Shown here in pieces: positions 28,498 through 37,510 of a DNA stretch of 64,000 nucleotides. The first letter of the stretch is position 1. Every line of letters starts with the position of its first letter. The notes under the pieces are model-generated. The model was not told the origin of the DNA, searched no databases, and saw nothing but the letters and a program-made list of their open reading frames with translations. The translations under genes were made by a program, and so were the position numbers. The stretch spans positions 92,467 to 156,466 of the forward strand of contig NZ_JACHOS010000014.1 of assembly GCF_014199985.1 (NCBI RefSeq), given 5' to 3'. The stretch is from Methylorubrum rhodesianum (GTDB lineage Bacteria; Pseudomonadota; Alphaproteobacteria; Rhizobiales; Beijerinckiaceae).

Positions 28498-29523
28498 TCA
28501 GGGCTTCTTGACCGCTTCGAACGGCTTGGCGTCGAACAGGCCGTCGGTCGGCGCCTCCTTGTCGAGAGTTCCGATCGAGACCTGATAGGTCTGCATCTGC
28601 TTGGTCGCCTCGATGATCGTGCGCGGGTCGGCGACGAACTTCGCGGCCGGCGAGGAGAGCGCCTTCTGGATCGTGGCGACGTCCGTGATGCCCTTGCCCA
28701 GCGCCGCCTCGACCGGCGGGGCGGCGCGGGCCGGGTCGGTCTTCAGCAGGTCGGTCGCCTTGACCAGCGCCGAGACGAGCCCCTCCACCGCCTTCGGGTT
28801 GGCGTCGGCGAACTTGCCGTAGACGGCGACGACGGTGCCCGGCTGGTCGGGGAACATCTCCCCGCCGGTGGCGACCAGCGCGATCTTCGGGTTGCGGCCC
28901 TGGACGATGGTGAGCGCCGGCTCGCGGATCGAGGCGCCGTCGACGGCCCCGGCCAAGAGTGCCTGCTGGGTCGCATCGATGCCCATCGGGACGATCTCGA
29001 CATCGGCCTTGTCGGCCTTCGCCACCTGCCAGAGCCAGTGCTGGAGGGTGGTGTTCGGCACCGAGCCCGGCGGCTGCGTGGCGAGCCGGGCGGGGCGGCC
29101 CTCCTTGGCCTTGAACTGCTTGAAGGCCTCGGCCTTGCTCGGGGCGGAAGCGAAGTAGGGTGCGAGCTTGGGCGCTGCCACGAACACCATCTCCTCAATG
29201 GCGGTGGCGGCCACGACCCGGACGTCGATGCCCTTGGTGCGGGCGACGGCGAGCGGCGCGATGCCGGCGACGTAGACGTCGATCGTGCCCGACGCCAGCG
29301 CCTGGATCATGTTGGGGCCGGACTCGAAGGTGGTGAAGGCCGGCGCCAGCCCCGCCTCCTTGAGCCAGCCCTCGCCGTTGGCGACGAAGACGGGTGCGGC
29401 ACCGATGACGGGAATGACGCCGATGCGCACCGGCACGGTCTGGGCGGCGAGCGGGGCGGCGAAGGGCACGGGCAGGGCGACAAGCCCCGCGATCAGGGCG
29501 AAGGCCTTGAACAGATTGCGCAT
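28498..29523 (-). CDS. ABC substrate-binding protein, sulfonate/nitrate type
   Basis: 341 aa from ATG 29523, signal peptide ending at APLAAQ (about 28). The SsuA/TauA/NMT1-like fold is seen in IGVIPVIGAAPVFVANGEGW, SGPNMIQALASGTIDV and a hinge near residues 120-230. First gene of the operon. The neighbouring window side carries sulfite oxidation genes, so a sulfonate substrate would fit, but this is inference. Confidence 0.85.
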   Translation of the reverse strand: MRNLFKAFALIAGLVALPVPFAAPLAAQTVPVRIGVIPVIGAAPVFVANGEGWLKEAGLAPAFTTFESGPNMIQALASGTIDVYVAGIAPLAVARTKGIDVRVVAATAIEEMVFVAAPKLAPYFASAPSKAEAFKQFKAKEGRPARLATQPPGSVPNTTLQHWLWQVAKADKADVEIVPMGIDATQQALLAGAVDGASIREPALTIVQGRNPKIALVATGGEMFPDQPGTVVAVYGKFADANPKAVEGLVSALVKATDLLKTDPARAAPPVEAALGKGITDVATIQKALSSPAAKFVADPRTIIEATKQMQTYQVSIGTLDKEAPTDGLFDAKPFEAVKKP

Positions 29524-29756
29524 CGATACGGGTTCCAGGGAGCCGGACGGCGTTCCCCATGGCACAGCAGGCGCGATCTTCCAAACGCGCTTCCAAATGC
29601 GCCTCCGCCCTGGTCGCCGGCCTCGGCCACCAGGGCGGCGACCGGGCGAGCGGCGACGCTTTGCCGGCCTGCGACGGAACGGCCCGATCCTCCTGCCGTT
29701 TATTCAGCCGAAAGCGGCATCCACGCCGTGGGACAGACGACAGGATACCTCACGCC

Positions 29757-30191
29757 ATGAGCCTCATCGGCAGCATCGTCAGCAAGATCCTTCACCCGTT
29801 CGGCGCGTCGGAGGCGAAGGCCGCCGAGGCCGGCACGTCGTCCTCCACGCCCTCCGGAAGCCAGGCACAGCCCTCCTCCGGCGGCAGTGCCCCGGCCTCC
29901 ACGCCCGCTGGCGGCGGCACGGCCTCGGGCGGGTCGGTCGATGTCGAGGCCGTGCTCAACGACCTCGCCGCGAAGAACCCGCAGAAGCTGAACTGGCGCA
30001 CCTCGATCGTCGATCTGATGAAGCTGCTCGACCTCGATTCGAGCCTGCACGCCCGCCAGCAGCTCGCCGACGAGCTGCACTACACCGGCGACAAGAACGA
30101 TTCGGCCTCGATGAACATCTGGCTGCACAAGCAGGTCATCAAGAAGCTGGAAGAGAACGGCGGCAAGGTGCCCGCCGATCTCAAGGACTGA
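29757..30191 (+). CDS. DUF3597 family protein
   Basis: 144 aa from ATG 29757. N-terminal MSLIGSIVSKIL, then a Ser/Pro/Gly-rich linker (about 20-60), then a compact helical domain (NWRTSIVDLMKLLDLDSSLH, ADELHYTGD) matching DUF3597, often annotated as LysM-like neighbours in alphaproteobacteria. Function unknown. A clear terminator follows. Confidence 0.75.
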   Translation: MSLIGSIVSKILHPFGASEAKAAEAGTSSSTPSGSQAQPSSGGSAPASTPAGGGTASGGSVDVEAVLNDLAAKNPQKLNWRTSIVDLMKLLDLDSSLHARQQLADELHYTGDKNDSASMNIWLHKQVIKKLEENGGKVPADLKD

Positions 30192-30238
30192 TCCCTTCGC
30201 CGCGACGGTAATCCCTCGGCAAGGGCCCAAAACGGAGA

Positions 30239-30270
30239 GGGGGCGGCAGAATTCCTGCCGTCCCCTTTTC
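30239..30270 (+). terminator. Rho-independent terminator after the DUF3597 gene
   Basis: Stem GGGGGCGGCAG / CTGCCGTCCCC with a 5-base loop and a TTTT tail, 48 bp after the stop. It could also serve the convergent Hint-domain gene. Confidence 0.75.
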
Positions 30271-30324
30271 TCTGTCATCCAACCTGCTGGGTCATCCCAT
30301 GTACCGGCCATGTACCGGCGGGCG

Positions 30325-31335
30325 TCAGACGGCCCAGGTGCCCGCTTCATCCCAGGCGCAGTGCTCGCTCAGTGTGCCGGCGAACACCGTGTCGAGGCGC
30401 TGCCGCTCCGCCTCGACGACCGGGCCGTCGGCCGCGACCGGACGGCACCGGGCGTTCCAGCCCGCGGGCACGAAATCGGGATTGTGCAGGGCGTGATCGG
30501 AGGCTTCCGTGAAGAAGGCACGGTCGCCGCCGTCGATGTAGCTCTCGGCCGGCAGCCCCTCGGCCAGCAGGATGTCGTGGCCGTCGAGTTCGACATGCCA
30601 GTAGGTGACGGTCTCGACCGGCATCCGGGCGATCGTGGTGCCGTTGATCAGGCACATTACCGGCACGAGCACGCCGCCTTCGCTGCCGGCATCGGCACCG
30701 ACCAGCACCGGGTGACCGGGCGAGAGGCTGAGGTCACGAACCGGCAGGCCGCCGCCGAAGGCGCCCGCGCGGATCCGCACCGGTTGCTGATGGAAGGGAA
30801 GAGCCGCCGCGGCCGTAATCTCGCGGTGGCCGATCCAGGTGATCGGACGCAGGCCGCCGGAGGCGGTGACAGCGATGTCGCCGACGCGGAGATCCTCGAC
30901 GCCCACGTCGCCGCGGCTCGTGCGGATCAGGGTTCCGGTGGTGAAGCAGAGCGGCGCATAGGCGCCGAGCGTGCGGTTGCCGTCGTCCGTGAAGGCGGTC
31001 CGGTTCGGATTTCCGCTGCCGAACAGCTCGACGTTGGAGAAGACGAAGCGGTTCGTGCCCCCCGCCTGGCTGCCCGGCACGCTGCCGCCCGTGAACAGGA
31101 TCATGTTGGGATTGTCGAGCGCCGTGGCGGTCAGCGTCTGCGACGTCGGCGTCGCGCTGCCGGGAAGCGTATAGGTCAACGTGACGGTATCGCCGGGGTT
31201 GGTGACGGTGCCGTTGACGGTCACGGGATAGCTGTAGACGTCGTCGATCCGGAAGGTGCCGCTGGTCGGCGCACCGCCGTCATCGGTTCCAAAGAAACCC
31301 GGCTGATAAACTGTATTATTGAAGCTGATCGCCAT
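30325..31335 (-). CDS. Hint-domain (hedgehog/intein-like) protein
   Basis: 336 aa from ATG 31335. The N-terminal 125 residues are Thr/Gly/Asn-rich beta structure, similar to secreted adhesin-like modules. At about residue 130 comes CFTTGTLIRTSRGDVGVEDL, the start of a Hint_2 domain with the N-terminal Cys that starts autoprocessing, followed by LSPGHPVLV (block with His) near the middle. Such proteins in alphaproteobacteria are usually calcium-adhesin-like extracellular proteins. No signal peptide is seen; type I secretion is possible. Confidence 0.8.
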   Translation of the reverse strand: MAISFNNTVYQPGFFGTDDGGAPTSGTFRIDDVYSYPVTVNGTVTNPGDTVTLTYTLPGSATPTSQTLTATALDNPNMILFTGGSVPGSQAGGTNRFVFSNVELFGSGNPNRTAFTDDGNRTLGAYAPLCFTTGTLIRTSRGDVGVEDLRVGDIAVTASGGLRPITWIGHREITAAAALPFHQQPVRIRAGAFGGGLPVRDLSLSPGHPVLVGADAGSEGGVLVPVMCLINGTTIARMPVETVTYWHVELDGHDILLAEGLPAESYIDGGDRAFFTEASDHALHNPDFVPAGWNARCRPVAADGPVVEAERQRLDTVFAGTLSEHCAWDEAGTWAV

Positions 31336-31840
31336 TGCTTGATCCCTCCCAGATCGAGGTGATGACATTTTTGAAGACGTGCCTGACCACCTCGAATTCG
31401 GCACGACTCTAATTGGGACGTGCAAACAGGATTGACGCCAGCCGAGCGGCGCCATTCAGACCGTCTCTCCCAAGAAGCAGGATGCCGGTGCGGCCGAAAA
31501 GACCGTTCAGCGAAATAAGAGATAATTACAATTTGGGCTCAGCGAAAGCCGACAAACGCTGCCTTTCGCTGAAATTCGCGCGTTTTACCCTTCGATAGAC
31601 TTGAAAAATCTCGATGTGCTTGCTGCGCAACATGCCAAAATCTCCCGGCATCCCCAGGATTTCTTGGCAAGTCATCCGGCAAAGGTCGATTTTCGATGAA
31701 AAGCGCTCGACAGAACGGTGCGTGGCGGTCGAAGAGGCGTCGGTCCGGCACGGATCGACCTCTGCTTCCCGACGATCTCTGATGCGGGACTGCTCTGTTT
31801 CTGCCGCCGACTTGGCCCCACCCGACGGCCGCGCCCTGCC
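31336..31840. other. 505-bp region with repeated TCAGCGAAA boxes
   Basis: No supported gene. TCAGCGAAA occurs at 31507-31515 and 31539-31547 on the plus strand, and its reverse complement (TTTCGCTGA) at about 31564-31572, making a 9-bp inverted repeat (31540-31548 with 31563-31571). They lie 170-240 bp upstream of the Hint gene start and could be regulator sites. Confidence 0.45.
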
Positions 31841-32100
31841 AAACTCCACGCCGACAAGGCCTGGCGCGCTTAGCTACGTCGACAGGAGCGCCGGGCGGGC
31901 GGGATCGTGCCACGCATCGCCCGCGAGGGCATCGAGAGCCGTGAGAGACTTGGGCATGCCCGCTTGGGCGGTTGAACGGACCGGCGCTTGGTTCAACCAC
32001 GTCCGCCCTCTGCCCGTCCGCTACGGGCGACGGGCCGACATCGACGAGGCTTTCACCAGCCTCATCACCCTCAACCCGATCAGCCGGTTCCGTTCGGCAC
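31841..32100 (+). pseudogene. IS5-type transposase C-terminal remnant
   Basis: Translation in two frames gives the end of an IS5/IS1031-type transposase: KLHADKA, then after an in-frame TAG GIVPRIAREGIESRERLG, then in the next frame WAVERTGAWFNHVRPLPVRY and RRADIDEAFTSL. The family normally reads GIxPRIARxGIESxxRLGRxRWVVERTxxWF with RYERRADIHEAF. One stop codon and one frameshift show it is dead; the N-terminal two thirds and terminal repeats are not recognisable. Confidence 0.7.
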
Positions 32101-32244
32101 TCTCAGCCCGAGACCGGCCGTCGGCCCGTCTCACGATCGGACGGCAACCCCTGCCATAGATGCATCCCATAGCAGGTGCTGACAGCGGGCACGATGGCCC
32201 GCTGGGACGGTCGCGCTCACCCGCGACACTTCGTTCCCGCGTTC

Positions 32245-34779
32245 TCAGAACTTGCGGACGAGCGGCTCTACAGGCGCGGGCACGACATCGGCGTCGAAGA
32301 CGTAGCGGACGCCGCCGTAGATCGAGAGCGGCTGCGCCAGGGTCGTGGTGCGCGGGTCGTTGACCGGGTAGCGTCCGGCGACCAGACCGGGCTCGAAGAA
32401 GGTGCCGAAGGTCGTGTACCGGTTGTTGGTCAAGTTGGTAATCAGACCAAACACTTCGAGGTTCTTGTTGACCTGATAGCTCGTGTTCAGGTTGAGCACG
32501 TAATAGGCCGGAAGCTTCCGGTTCAAGTTCGAGTCGTCGCCGCGGTAGAAGGACGAGGAGAAGGCCTGGACGTTCAGCCCGAGACGCCAGCCCGGCAGGA
32601 GCAGGTAGTCGAAGCCGGCCTTGATCTGATGCTCGGGCACCAGCGGTACCTTCTTGCCCGGCGTGACGAAGATCGCGCCATCGTCGGAGAGCGGGTTGTT
32701 GGGCGAGGACAGGGTGCCGTTGAACCGGTAGGTGGCGTCGATCAAAGCATAGTTCGCGTAGAGCGAGAGATCACCGCGCGTGTACTCCGCCGCGACCTCG
32801 ATCCCCTGTCGCCGCGTCGCCGGAACGTTGACGTAGTAGCCGCGGGCCGCGTTGCCGGGCGTGGCCAGTTGGATGATGTCGTTGCTCAGGTCGGAGCGGA
32901 AGGCGCCGAGCTTGTAGCTGAGCAGGCCGTCTTCGTAGAAATTCGGCACCAGGCCGCGAAATCCCACCTCGTAGGTCTGCGCGGTGACCTGCTTGAGCGG
33001 CGGGTCGGCGACGAGCGAGTTCGGCAGAAGGCAGGGCCGGTCGGGATTGGCGCAGGCGAGTTCCAGCGGCGTCGGCGCCCGATTCGACTCCGAGTAGCCG
33101 CCGTAGAGCGACAGTTCGGGGGTGAAGCGGTAGGTCAGCCCCGCGACCGGATTGATCTTGGTGAAGTAGTGGGTGCCCGTCACGTCGGGCGAGAAGCCGG
33201 TCAGGTCCTGCGTGGAGATGCGGGCGAAGTTCAGCCGCGCTCCGGCGGTCAGCGAGAGCTGATCGGTGACGTCGAAGGTGTCGCTCGCGTAGAGACCCAT
33301 ATAAAGGTTCGAGCCGATCACTTGGCTCGGGGCGATGCCGAGCGCCCCGGCGGTCCGGATCTGCTGCGTGCCGAGCCCCGGGATGGTTCCGTAGAAGGGA
33401 TTGTTCGGGTCGGTCGTGACCGAGAGATCCGGGTTGATGACGCCGAGCGTGCTCGACGACTTGAAGCTGTAATCGGCGACATCGATGCTGCCGCCGACGA
33501 CGAAGCTGTTGGCATGGTCGAAGACGCGGTCCCGGTTGGCCGCCTGAAGCGAGCCGCCGTAGCCCGTCGCCTCGGTCCCTGTCACGTCGAGCGTGCCGTA
33601 GGGGATGCCGGCGGTGAACGGGATGCCCGGCGCATTGAGGCCACGCCCGAGGATCAGGAACTGATTGCGGAAGGCGGCCGGAGATTGGCCGGCGGCGGGC
33701 GAGAAGCCGTCATCCTCGAAGCAGAGCCGCCCCCGGAAGTTCGACCGCGTGCTGCAGTTCTCGAAATTCCCGTCGTTGCCGTCGACGTACCGGTTGCTGA
33801 AGCGGCGGACATAGGCGTTTCCGGCCAGATCCCAGCTCGGCGAGAGATCGACGCGCCCGGTCAGTTGGAGCGTGCCGACCTGCTGCGTCGCGGTCTGCGG
33901 ATTGGTGAAGATCGCGCGCTCGTCGATGCGGGTGAAGTCGACCGGCGCCGCGGCGGCGGCGCCGTAGAAGGTACGCGCGAACTGCCCGATCAGGTGGAAT
34001 TCGGAATCCTGCGAGCGATAGCCGACATCGGTGTAGATGCGGCCGATCGTGCTGGGGGATTCGAAGCGCCAGCCACGATCGTTGAGGCCGTCACCGGCGA
34101 AATAGACGCTCCACGGGCCGACCATCCGGCCGTACTGGAGCGAGCCGGCGATCCGCCCGTCGGCGCCGCCGAGCGCGGTGACCTCGGTGCCCTGCCAGGT
34201 GAAGCCGTTCTTCATCTGGATGTTGATCGCGCCGCCCAGCGCGTTCAGGCCGAAGACCGGATTGCCGGTCACCACGTCGATGCGCTGGATCGCGACCGGC
34301 GGGATCAGGTCGAGATTGACGACGTCGCCGAACGCCTCGTTGATGCGCACGCCGTTCTGGTAGACGGCGAGCCCCTGCGGCACGCCCTGGACCGGCGAGG
34401 CGGTGAAGCCGCGATAGGTGACATCGACGCGACCCGCACTGCCCTGCGAGTCGCTCAGGTTCAAGCCGGGGACGCGGCGGGCCAGGGTCGCGACGGCGTT
34501 GAAGGTGCCCCGGTCGATGTCGAGATCGGCCGCGGTGACCGTCTCGACGGTGCTGGGGATCTTGAAGAGCGGCTGCTCACCACCACGCAGACGCGGTGCC
34601 GCGGCACCCGTCGGCGCCGTGCCGAAGGACGGTCCGCCCCGGCTCGCGCCCGAGCCGGCCGCGCCGACCGGCGTGGTCGCCACGACGCTGATTTCATCGA
34701 GGCTCACAGCCCCCTGCGCGAACGCAGCGCCGGGCAGGAGAGCGACCGAGGCAACGAGGCCGCTGCGAAGCGCTCGCAT
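32245..34779 (-). CDS. TonB-dependent outer-membrane receptor
   Basis: 844 aa from ATG 34779, signal peptide MRALRSGLVASVALLPGAAFA. A TonB-box-like segment (DEISVVATTP) and plug domain (about 70-190: STVETVTAADLDIDRGT, NGVRINEAFGDVVNLDLIPP) precede a long beta-barrel ending in the typical aromatic GGVRYVFDADVV...RKF end. Energised import through TonB/ExbBD. Substrate is not apparent; no neighbouring transport genes and no clear Fur box were seen. A 1090-aa ORF on the opposite strand is an antisense shadow. Confidence 0.9.
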   Translation of the reverse strand: MRALRSGLVASVALLPGAAFAQGAVSLDEISVVATTPVGAAGSGASRGGPSFGTAPTGAAAPRLRGGEQPLFKIPSTVETVTAADLDIDRGTFNAVATLARRVPGLNLSDSQGSAGRVDVTYRGFTASPVQGVPQGLAVYQNGVRINEAFGDVVNLDLIPPVAIQRIDVVTGNPVFGLNALGGAINIQMKNGFTWQGTEVTALGGADGRIAGSLQYGRMVGPWSVYFAGDGLNDRGWRFESPSTIGRIYTDVGYRSQDSEFHLIGQFARTFYGAAAAAPVDFTRIDERAIFTNPQTATQQVGTLQLTGRVDLSPSWDLAGNAYVRRFSNRYVDGNDGNFENCSTRSNFRGRLCFEDDGFSPAAGQSPAAFRNQFLILGRGLNAPGIPFTAGIPYGTLDVTGTEATGYGGSLQAANRDRVFDHANSFVVGGSIDVADYSFKSSSTLGVINPDLSVTTDPNNPFYGTIPGLGTQQIRTAGALGIAPSQVIGSNLYMGLYASDTFDVTDQLSLTAGARLNFARISTQDLTGFSPDVTGTHYFTKINPVAGLTYRFTPELSLYGGYSESNRAPTPLELACANPDRPCLLPNSLVADPPLKQVTAQTYEVGFRGLVPNFYEDGLLSYKLGAFRSDLSNDIIQLATPGNAARGYYVNVPATRRQGIEVAAEYTRGDLSLYANYALIDATYRFNGTLSSPNNPLSDDGAIFVTPGKKVPLVPEHQIKAGFDYLLLPGWRLGLNVQAFSSSFYRGDDSNLNRKLPAYYVLNLNTSYQVNKNLEVFGLITNLTNNRYTTFGTFFEPGLVAGRYPVNDPRTTTLAQPLSIYGGVRYVFDADVVPAPVEPLVRKF

Positions 34780-35124
34780 CGTATGTCCAGACCCGCGTTC
34801 GTGTTTCTTGCTGCCGCGGAAGGGCAGGGGCCAAATCTGTGCGCAATCGCGAGGATCGGCACAACGACCGGCAACGCGCTTAATCCACACGACCTCGGGA
34901 CGATGCGTCTTTTCAAGGCGACGTGGCCCACCAGCAACAAATTGCAATTCCGCCCGACGCAAAGTCAGCAATTTCGGCAATTCCAAGCGGGAATTTTCGG
35001 CAATTTCGGTCTAAACTGCCGAGTTGCTCGCAGCGGACGGCCACGGCGGTGTTCCGCCGAGCTGCGGAGGAAGACGCGATGTGACACGTCGGCCGCATGC
35101 TTAAAGCGTGGTAGGCCGCCCCGC
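34780..35124. other. 345-bp intergenic region upstream of the TonB receptor
   Basis: AT-richer stretch at 34930-35030 with overlapping copies of CGGCAATTTCGG / GCAATTTCGG (about 34967-35009). Likely promoter region for the receptor (minus strand). No gene seen. Confidence 0.4.
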
Positions 35125-35448
35125 ATGACGAACATCATCCGCCCGGATTTCGGCGGCCGGAACCGGGGCGCCGAAGCGCCCGAACCGGCAAAAGCTGGCG
35201 ATGCGTCTGAGCCGCTCCACGTTTACGGGATAGCGGCCGGCCACGTTGTGGCGCTGATAGAGGGTATAGGCGGACTGGAAGGGCGCACCCTCAAGGTGGC
35301 GGTCGGCTCAACGACGCAGAATGTGGTCGAAGCCGTCGCCGTGATGCCGATCACCCCTGAGGGCCGAGCCGAGGCCGACGCAACCGCCATGGCCATCCTG
35401 CGCGCGCTGGAAATCGTCGAGCAGGGCACCGGCCCGTCCTCCGCCTAG
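35125..35448 (+). CDS. Small soluble protein, intact copy of a two-copy family
   Basis: 107 aa from ATG 35125 (MTNIIRPDFGGRNRG). No named family. A second copy at 40063-40386 shares the same start (MTNIIRPNFGGRTR) and end (RALEIVEQ versus RAWGIVEQ) but carries an in-frame stop. The two copies diverge enough to be old duplicates. Confidence 0.65.
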   Translation: MTNIIRPDFGGRNRGAEAPEPAKAGDASEPLHVYGIAAGHVVALIEGIGGLEGRTLKVAVGSTTQNVVEAVAVMPITPEGRAEADATAMAILRALEIVEQGTGPSSA

Positions 35449-35598
35449 GGCACGATCAGGACAGTCTCAGCCCTCGTTCCGATAGTCGCCGCGGGTCACG
35501 GCCCGAAACCTCCGCTTCGGCGGGGGGCGATGCAGGGCGGGCTTCGGAGAAGCGCGGACCACACTGCGTCGGAACCGCGTCAAGACTGCCGCATCGCA

Positions 35599-36309
35599 CT
35601 ATGCCGGCAGGACCACCACCTTCGTCTTCACCGGGGTCCGGGCATAGAGGTGGATCATGTCCTGACTGAGCAGGCCGACGCAGCCGCTTGTGATGCCGCT
35701 GCCGATCGATTCGGGATCGCTACTGGCGTAGATCGTGTAGAGCGTATAGGCGCCGTTCTGATAGAGATGAAGCGTACGGGCGCCGAGCGGGTTGTCGAGG
35801 CCTCCCGGCATCCCACGGGCGTATTTGGCGGCCTCGGGCTGCCGCCGGATCATCTCCTTGGGCGGCGTCCAGGTTGCCCATTCGGACTTGCGGCCGACAT
35901 AAGCATCACCGCTCCACAGGAACCCGTCGCGCCCGACATTGGCGCCGTATCGGGTGGCGGAACCATCATCCTCGATGCGATAGACATAGTAGTTGCGCGG
36001 ATCGACGACGATGGTTCCGGGAGCTTCCTTCGTCTCGTATCGAACCGTCCGACGATAATATTTCGGATCGACCTTCCTGATATCGACCGCCGGGATCGGA
36101 AACCTCTCGTCCGGCATCGGTCCGTAGACCTTCGCCGCCTCGGCCAGCATCGCTCCGTCGGACGTCACGCAGCCGCCGAGGCCGAGCGCACCCAAGGTGG
36201 CCGCCGAGCCGAGCAGAAACGAGCGGCGGCCGAGAAACCGCCCCTGCCCCCCGCGCGGAGCGGCCTCCTCCGAACCGCCGGCCTCGGCGTGCCCACCATC
36301 CATCGTCAT
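35599..36309 (-). CDS. YkuD-like (L,D-transpeptidase-family) lipoprotein with eroded motif
   Basis: 236 aa (ATG 36309 or 36303). N-terminus has a twin-Arg leader and lipobox (GRRSFLLGSAATLGALGLGGC), so a Tat-exported lipoprotein or periplasmic protein. The C-terminal YkuD domain contains the expected block, read here as IYASSDPESIGSGITSGCVGL. The nucleophile Cys is present, but the usual His (IHGTNEP) and the Arg after GC(I/V) are replaced. Canonical family members cross-link peptidoglycan or attach lipoproteins to it. Activity of this copy is doubtful. Confidence 0.8.
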   Translation of the reverse strand: MTMDGGHAEAGGSEEAAPRGGQGRFLGRRSFLLGSAATLGALGLGGCVTSDGAMLAEAAKVYGPMPDERFPIPAVDIRKVDPKYYRRTVRYETKEAPGTIVVDPRNYYVYRIEDDGSATRYGANVGRDGFLWSGDAYVGRKSEWATWTPPKEMIRRQPEAAKYARGMPGGLDNPLGARTLHLYQNGAYTLYTIYASSDPESIGSGITSGCVGLLSQDMIHLYARTPVKTKVVVLPA

Positions 36310-37123
36310 GCGTCTGGGCTTTCCATCTCCCGCAGCCCGATGGCGAGAGGCACCGGCACACAGCCGATGCTCGAACTGCTAAGCTGAGAGTGCGTCGCCT
36401 CGGCGCGCATGGCAAGTGCGGCGCTTGCCGTCGCGCGGCCTCAAGGCAGGCAAGGGGAACGCCTTCGCGCTCGCGACGGGCCGCGCATGTGCGCCGTCTC
36501 ATCACCACACCCGATCCGGGTATCCGTGAAACCGGCAGCAAGCCATCCGACCGGTGAGCGGCCGGGTCGAGGCATCGCGCGTGATGAAGATGGTGGGCCC
36601 GGCCGGACGGGAACCTGCAACCAGACCGCTATCAGCGCACTGCCTCTATGGGAAAGCGCAGAATCACCAGAGGCTTCCGGCGCAATTCGAGGGCGTTTTC
36701 GAGCCCTTGGCGGCCCAGTTTCGTTGGCCAAACGTGGGTTGCGCTATCGCTGAGCCCTCATCGCTGAGCTACCTTTCGACATAGCTGATCCGAGCCCCAA
36801 TGTCGGCAACTCTTCAAGACGATGGCAGTCACTGATGAGCAGTCAGCGCCGCAATCGTTTCACCTTATCGAGTCCGACACGCGACTAGAGGCTATAATTA
36901 GGATATTCGAATTTCACACTGCATCGAATTGATTTTAGGGATTCGCAGACGCCCAATCTGAATTCACGCGCTTACGTGCAGGCCAACTTTATCAGAGCGT
37001 TTACTACCACAACGATTGAACGGCTTTTGCACAATTTCGCACCGCTCACTCCCTAATCAGCCGGCGCTGTTTGTGTTCAGATAGTCACCCTGTGGACCTG
37101 AGCCGCCTACTTCGAGAAAATTC
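36310..37123. other. 814-bp stretch holding a tRNA-like fragment, otherwise gene-free
   Basis: Contains the degenerate tRNA-Ile2 3' copy at 36591-36638. From about 36870 to 37120 the sequence becomes AT-rich, probably the promoter region of the tad pair. Short ORFs such as the one reading AGREPATRPL are generated by the tRNA-like sequence. Confidence 0.5.
36591..36638 (-). repeat. Degenerate copy of the tRNA-Ile2 3' half (attachment-site remnant)
   Basis: Aligns without gaps to the 3' part of the tRNA gene at 41649-41724, starting from the encoded CCA (TGG), with GAACCTGCAACCAGACCG identical (18 bp) and scattered differences elsewhere. The 5' half of the tRNA is missing. Orientation is the same as the intact tRNA. 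Confidence 0.55.
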
Positions 37124-37510
37124 ATGCTGAAGGACGAAGAGGGGGCCGTTGCGGTCGAGATGGCGTTCGTCGCACCCGTGTTGTTTGCATTCCTGATGGC
37201 TGTTTTCGAGTTCGGCCTGATCCTATTTGCCTACGAAGCCGAGCAGCATGTCACGTGGAACGTCGCAAGACAGGTGGCGGCCAATCGTATCGACTCTTCG
37301 GACGTGCCGGCCAAAATCATGGAGGGCCTCCCGAAATGGGTGTCTTCCGAGAAGGTTTCCGTGACCGGCCCCGTTCTGAACAATGGACAGTACACCCTAA
37401 CGGTCTCGATGCCGGCCTCAGCCGCTACCCCAACGGCCTTCATGAGCCATTTTTACGGTGAGGTGGTCCTTAGCTCGACCGTTGTGATGCAGAAGGAGCC
37501 AACCCCGTGA
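37124..37510 (+). CDS. TadE-like pilus/envelope protein
   Basis: 128 aa. MLKDEEGAVAVEMAFVAPVL is the TadE-type N-terminal class III signal-like helix, with one transmembrane helix (about 10-32) and a short periplasmic tail. The start of the next gene overlaps its stop (GTGA). Normally part of Flp pilus (tad) clusters, but no secretion ATPase, platform or secretin genes are nearby. Confidence 0.75.
   Translation: MLKDEEGAVAVEMAFVAPVLFAFLMAVFEFGLILFAYEAEQHVTWNVARQVAANRIDSSDVPAKIMEGLPKWVSSEKVSVTGPVLNNGQYTLTVSMPASAATPTAFMSHFYGEVVLSSTVVMQKEPTP

Noticed and set aside
31841..32100. Complete IS5-type element
   Set aside because: Only the C-terminal transposase part, with a stop and a frameshift, and no terminal inverted repeats were found.
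32176..35448. A 1090-aa open frame on the plus strand
   Set aside because: It runs antisense to the TonB-dependent receptor, has no family-like motifs and only its last 107 codons (from 35125) look real.
36554..36784. ORF reading AGREPATRPL and a similar one at 41600-41692
   Set aside because: Both are translations across tRNA-Ile2 or its degenerate copy, a frequent source of false ORFs.
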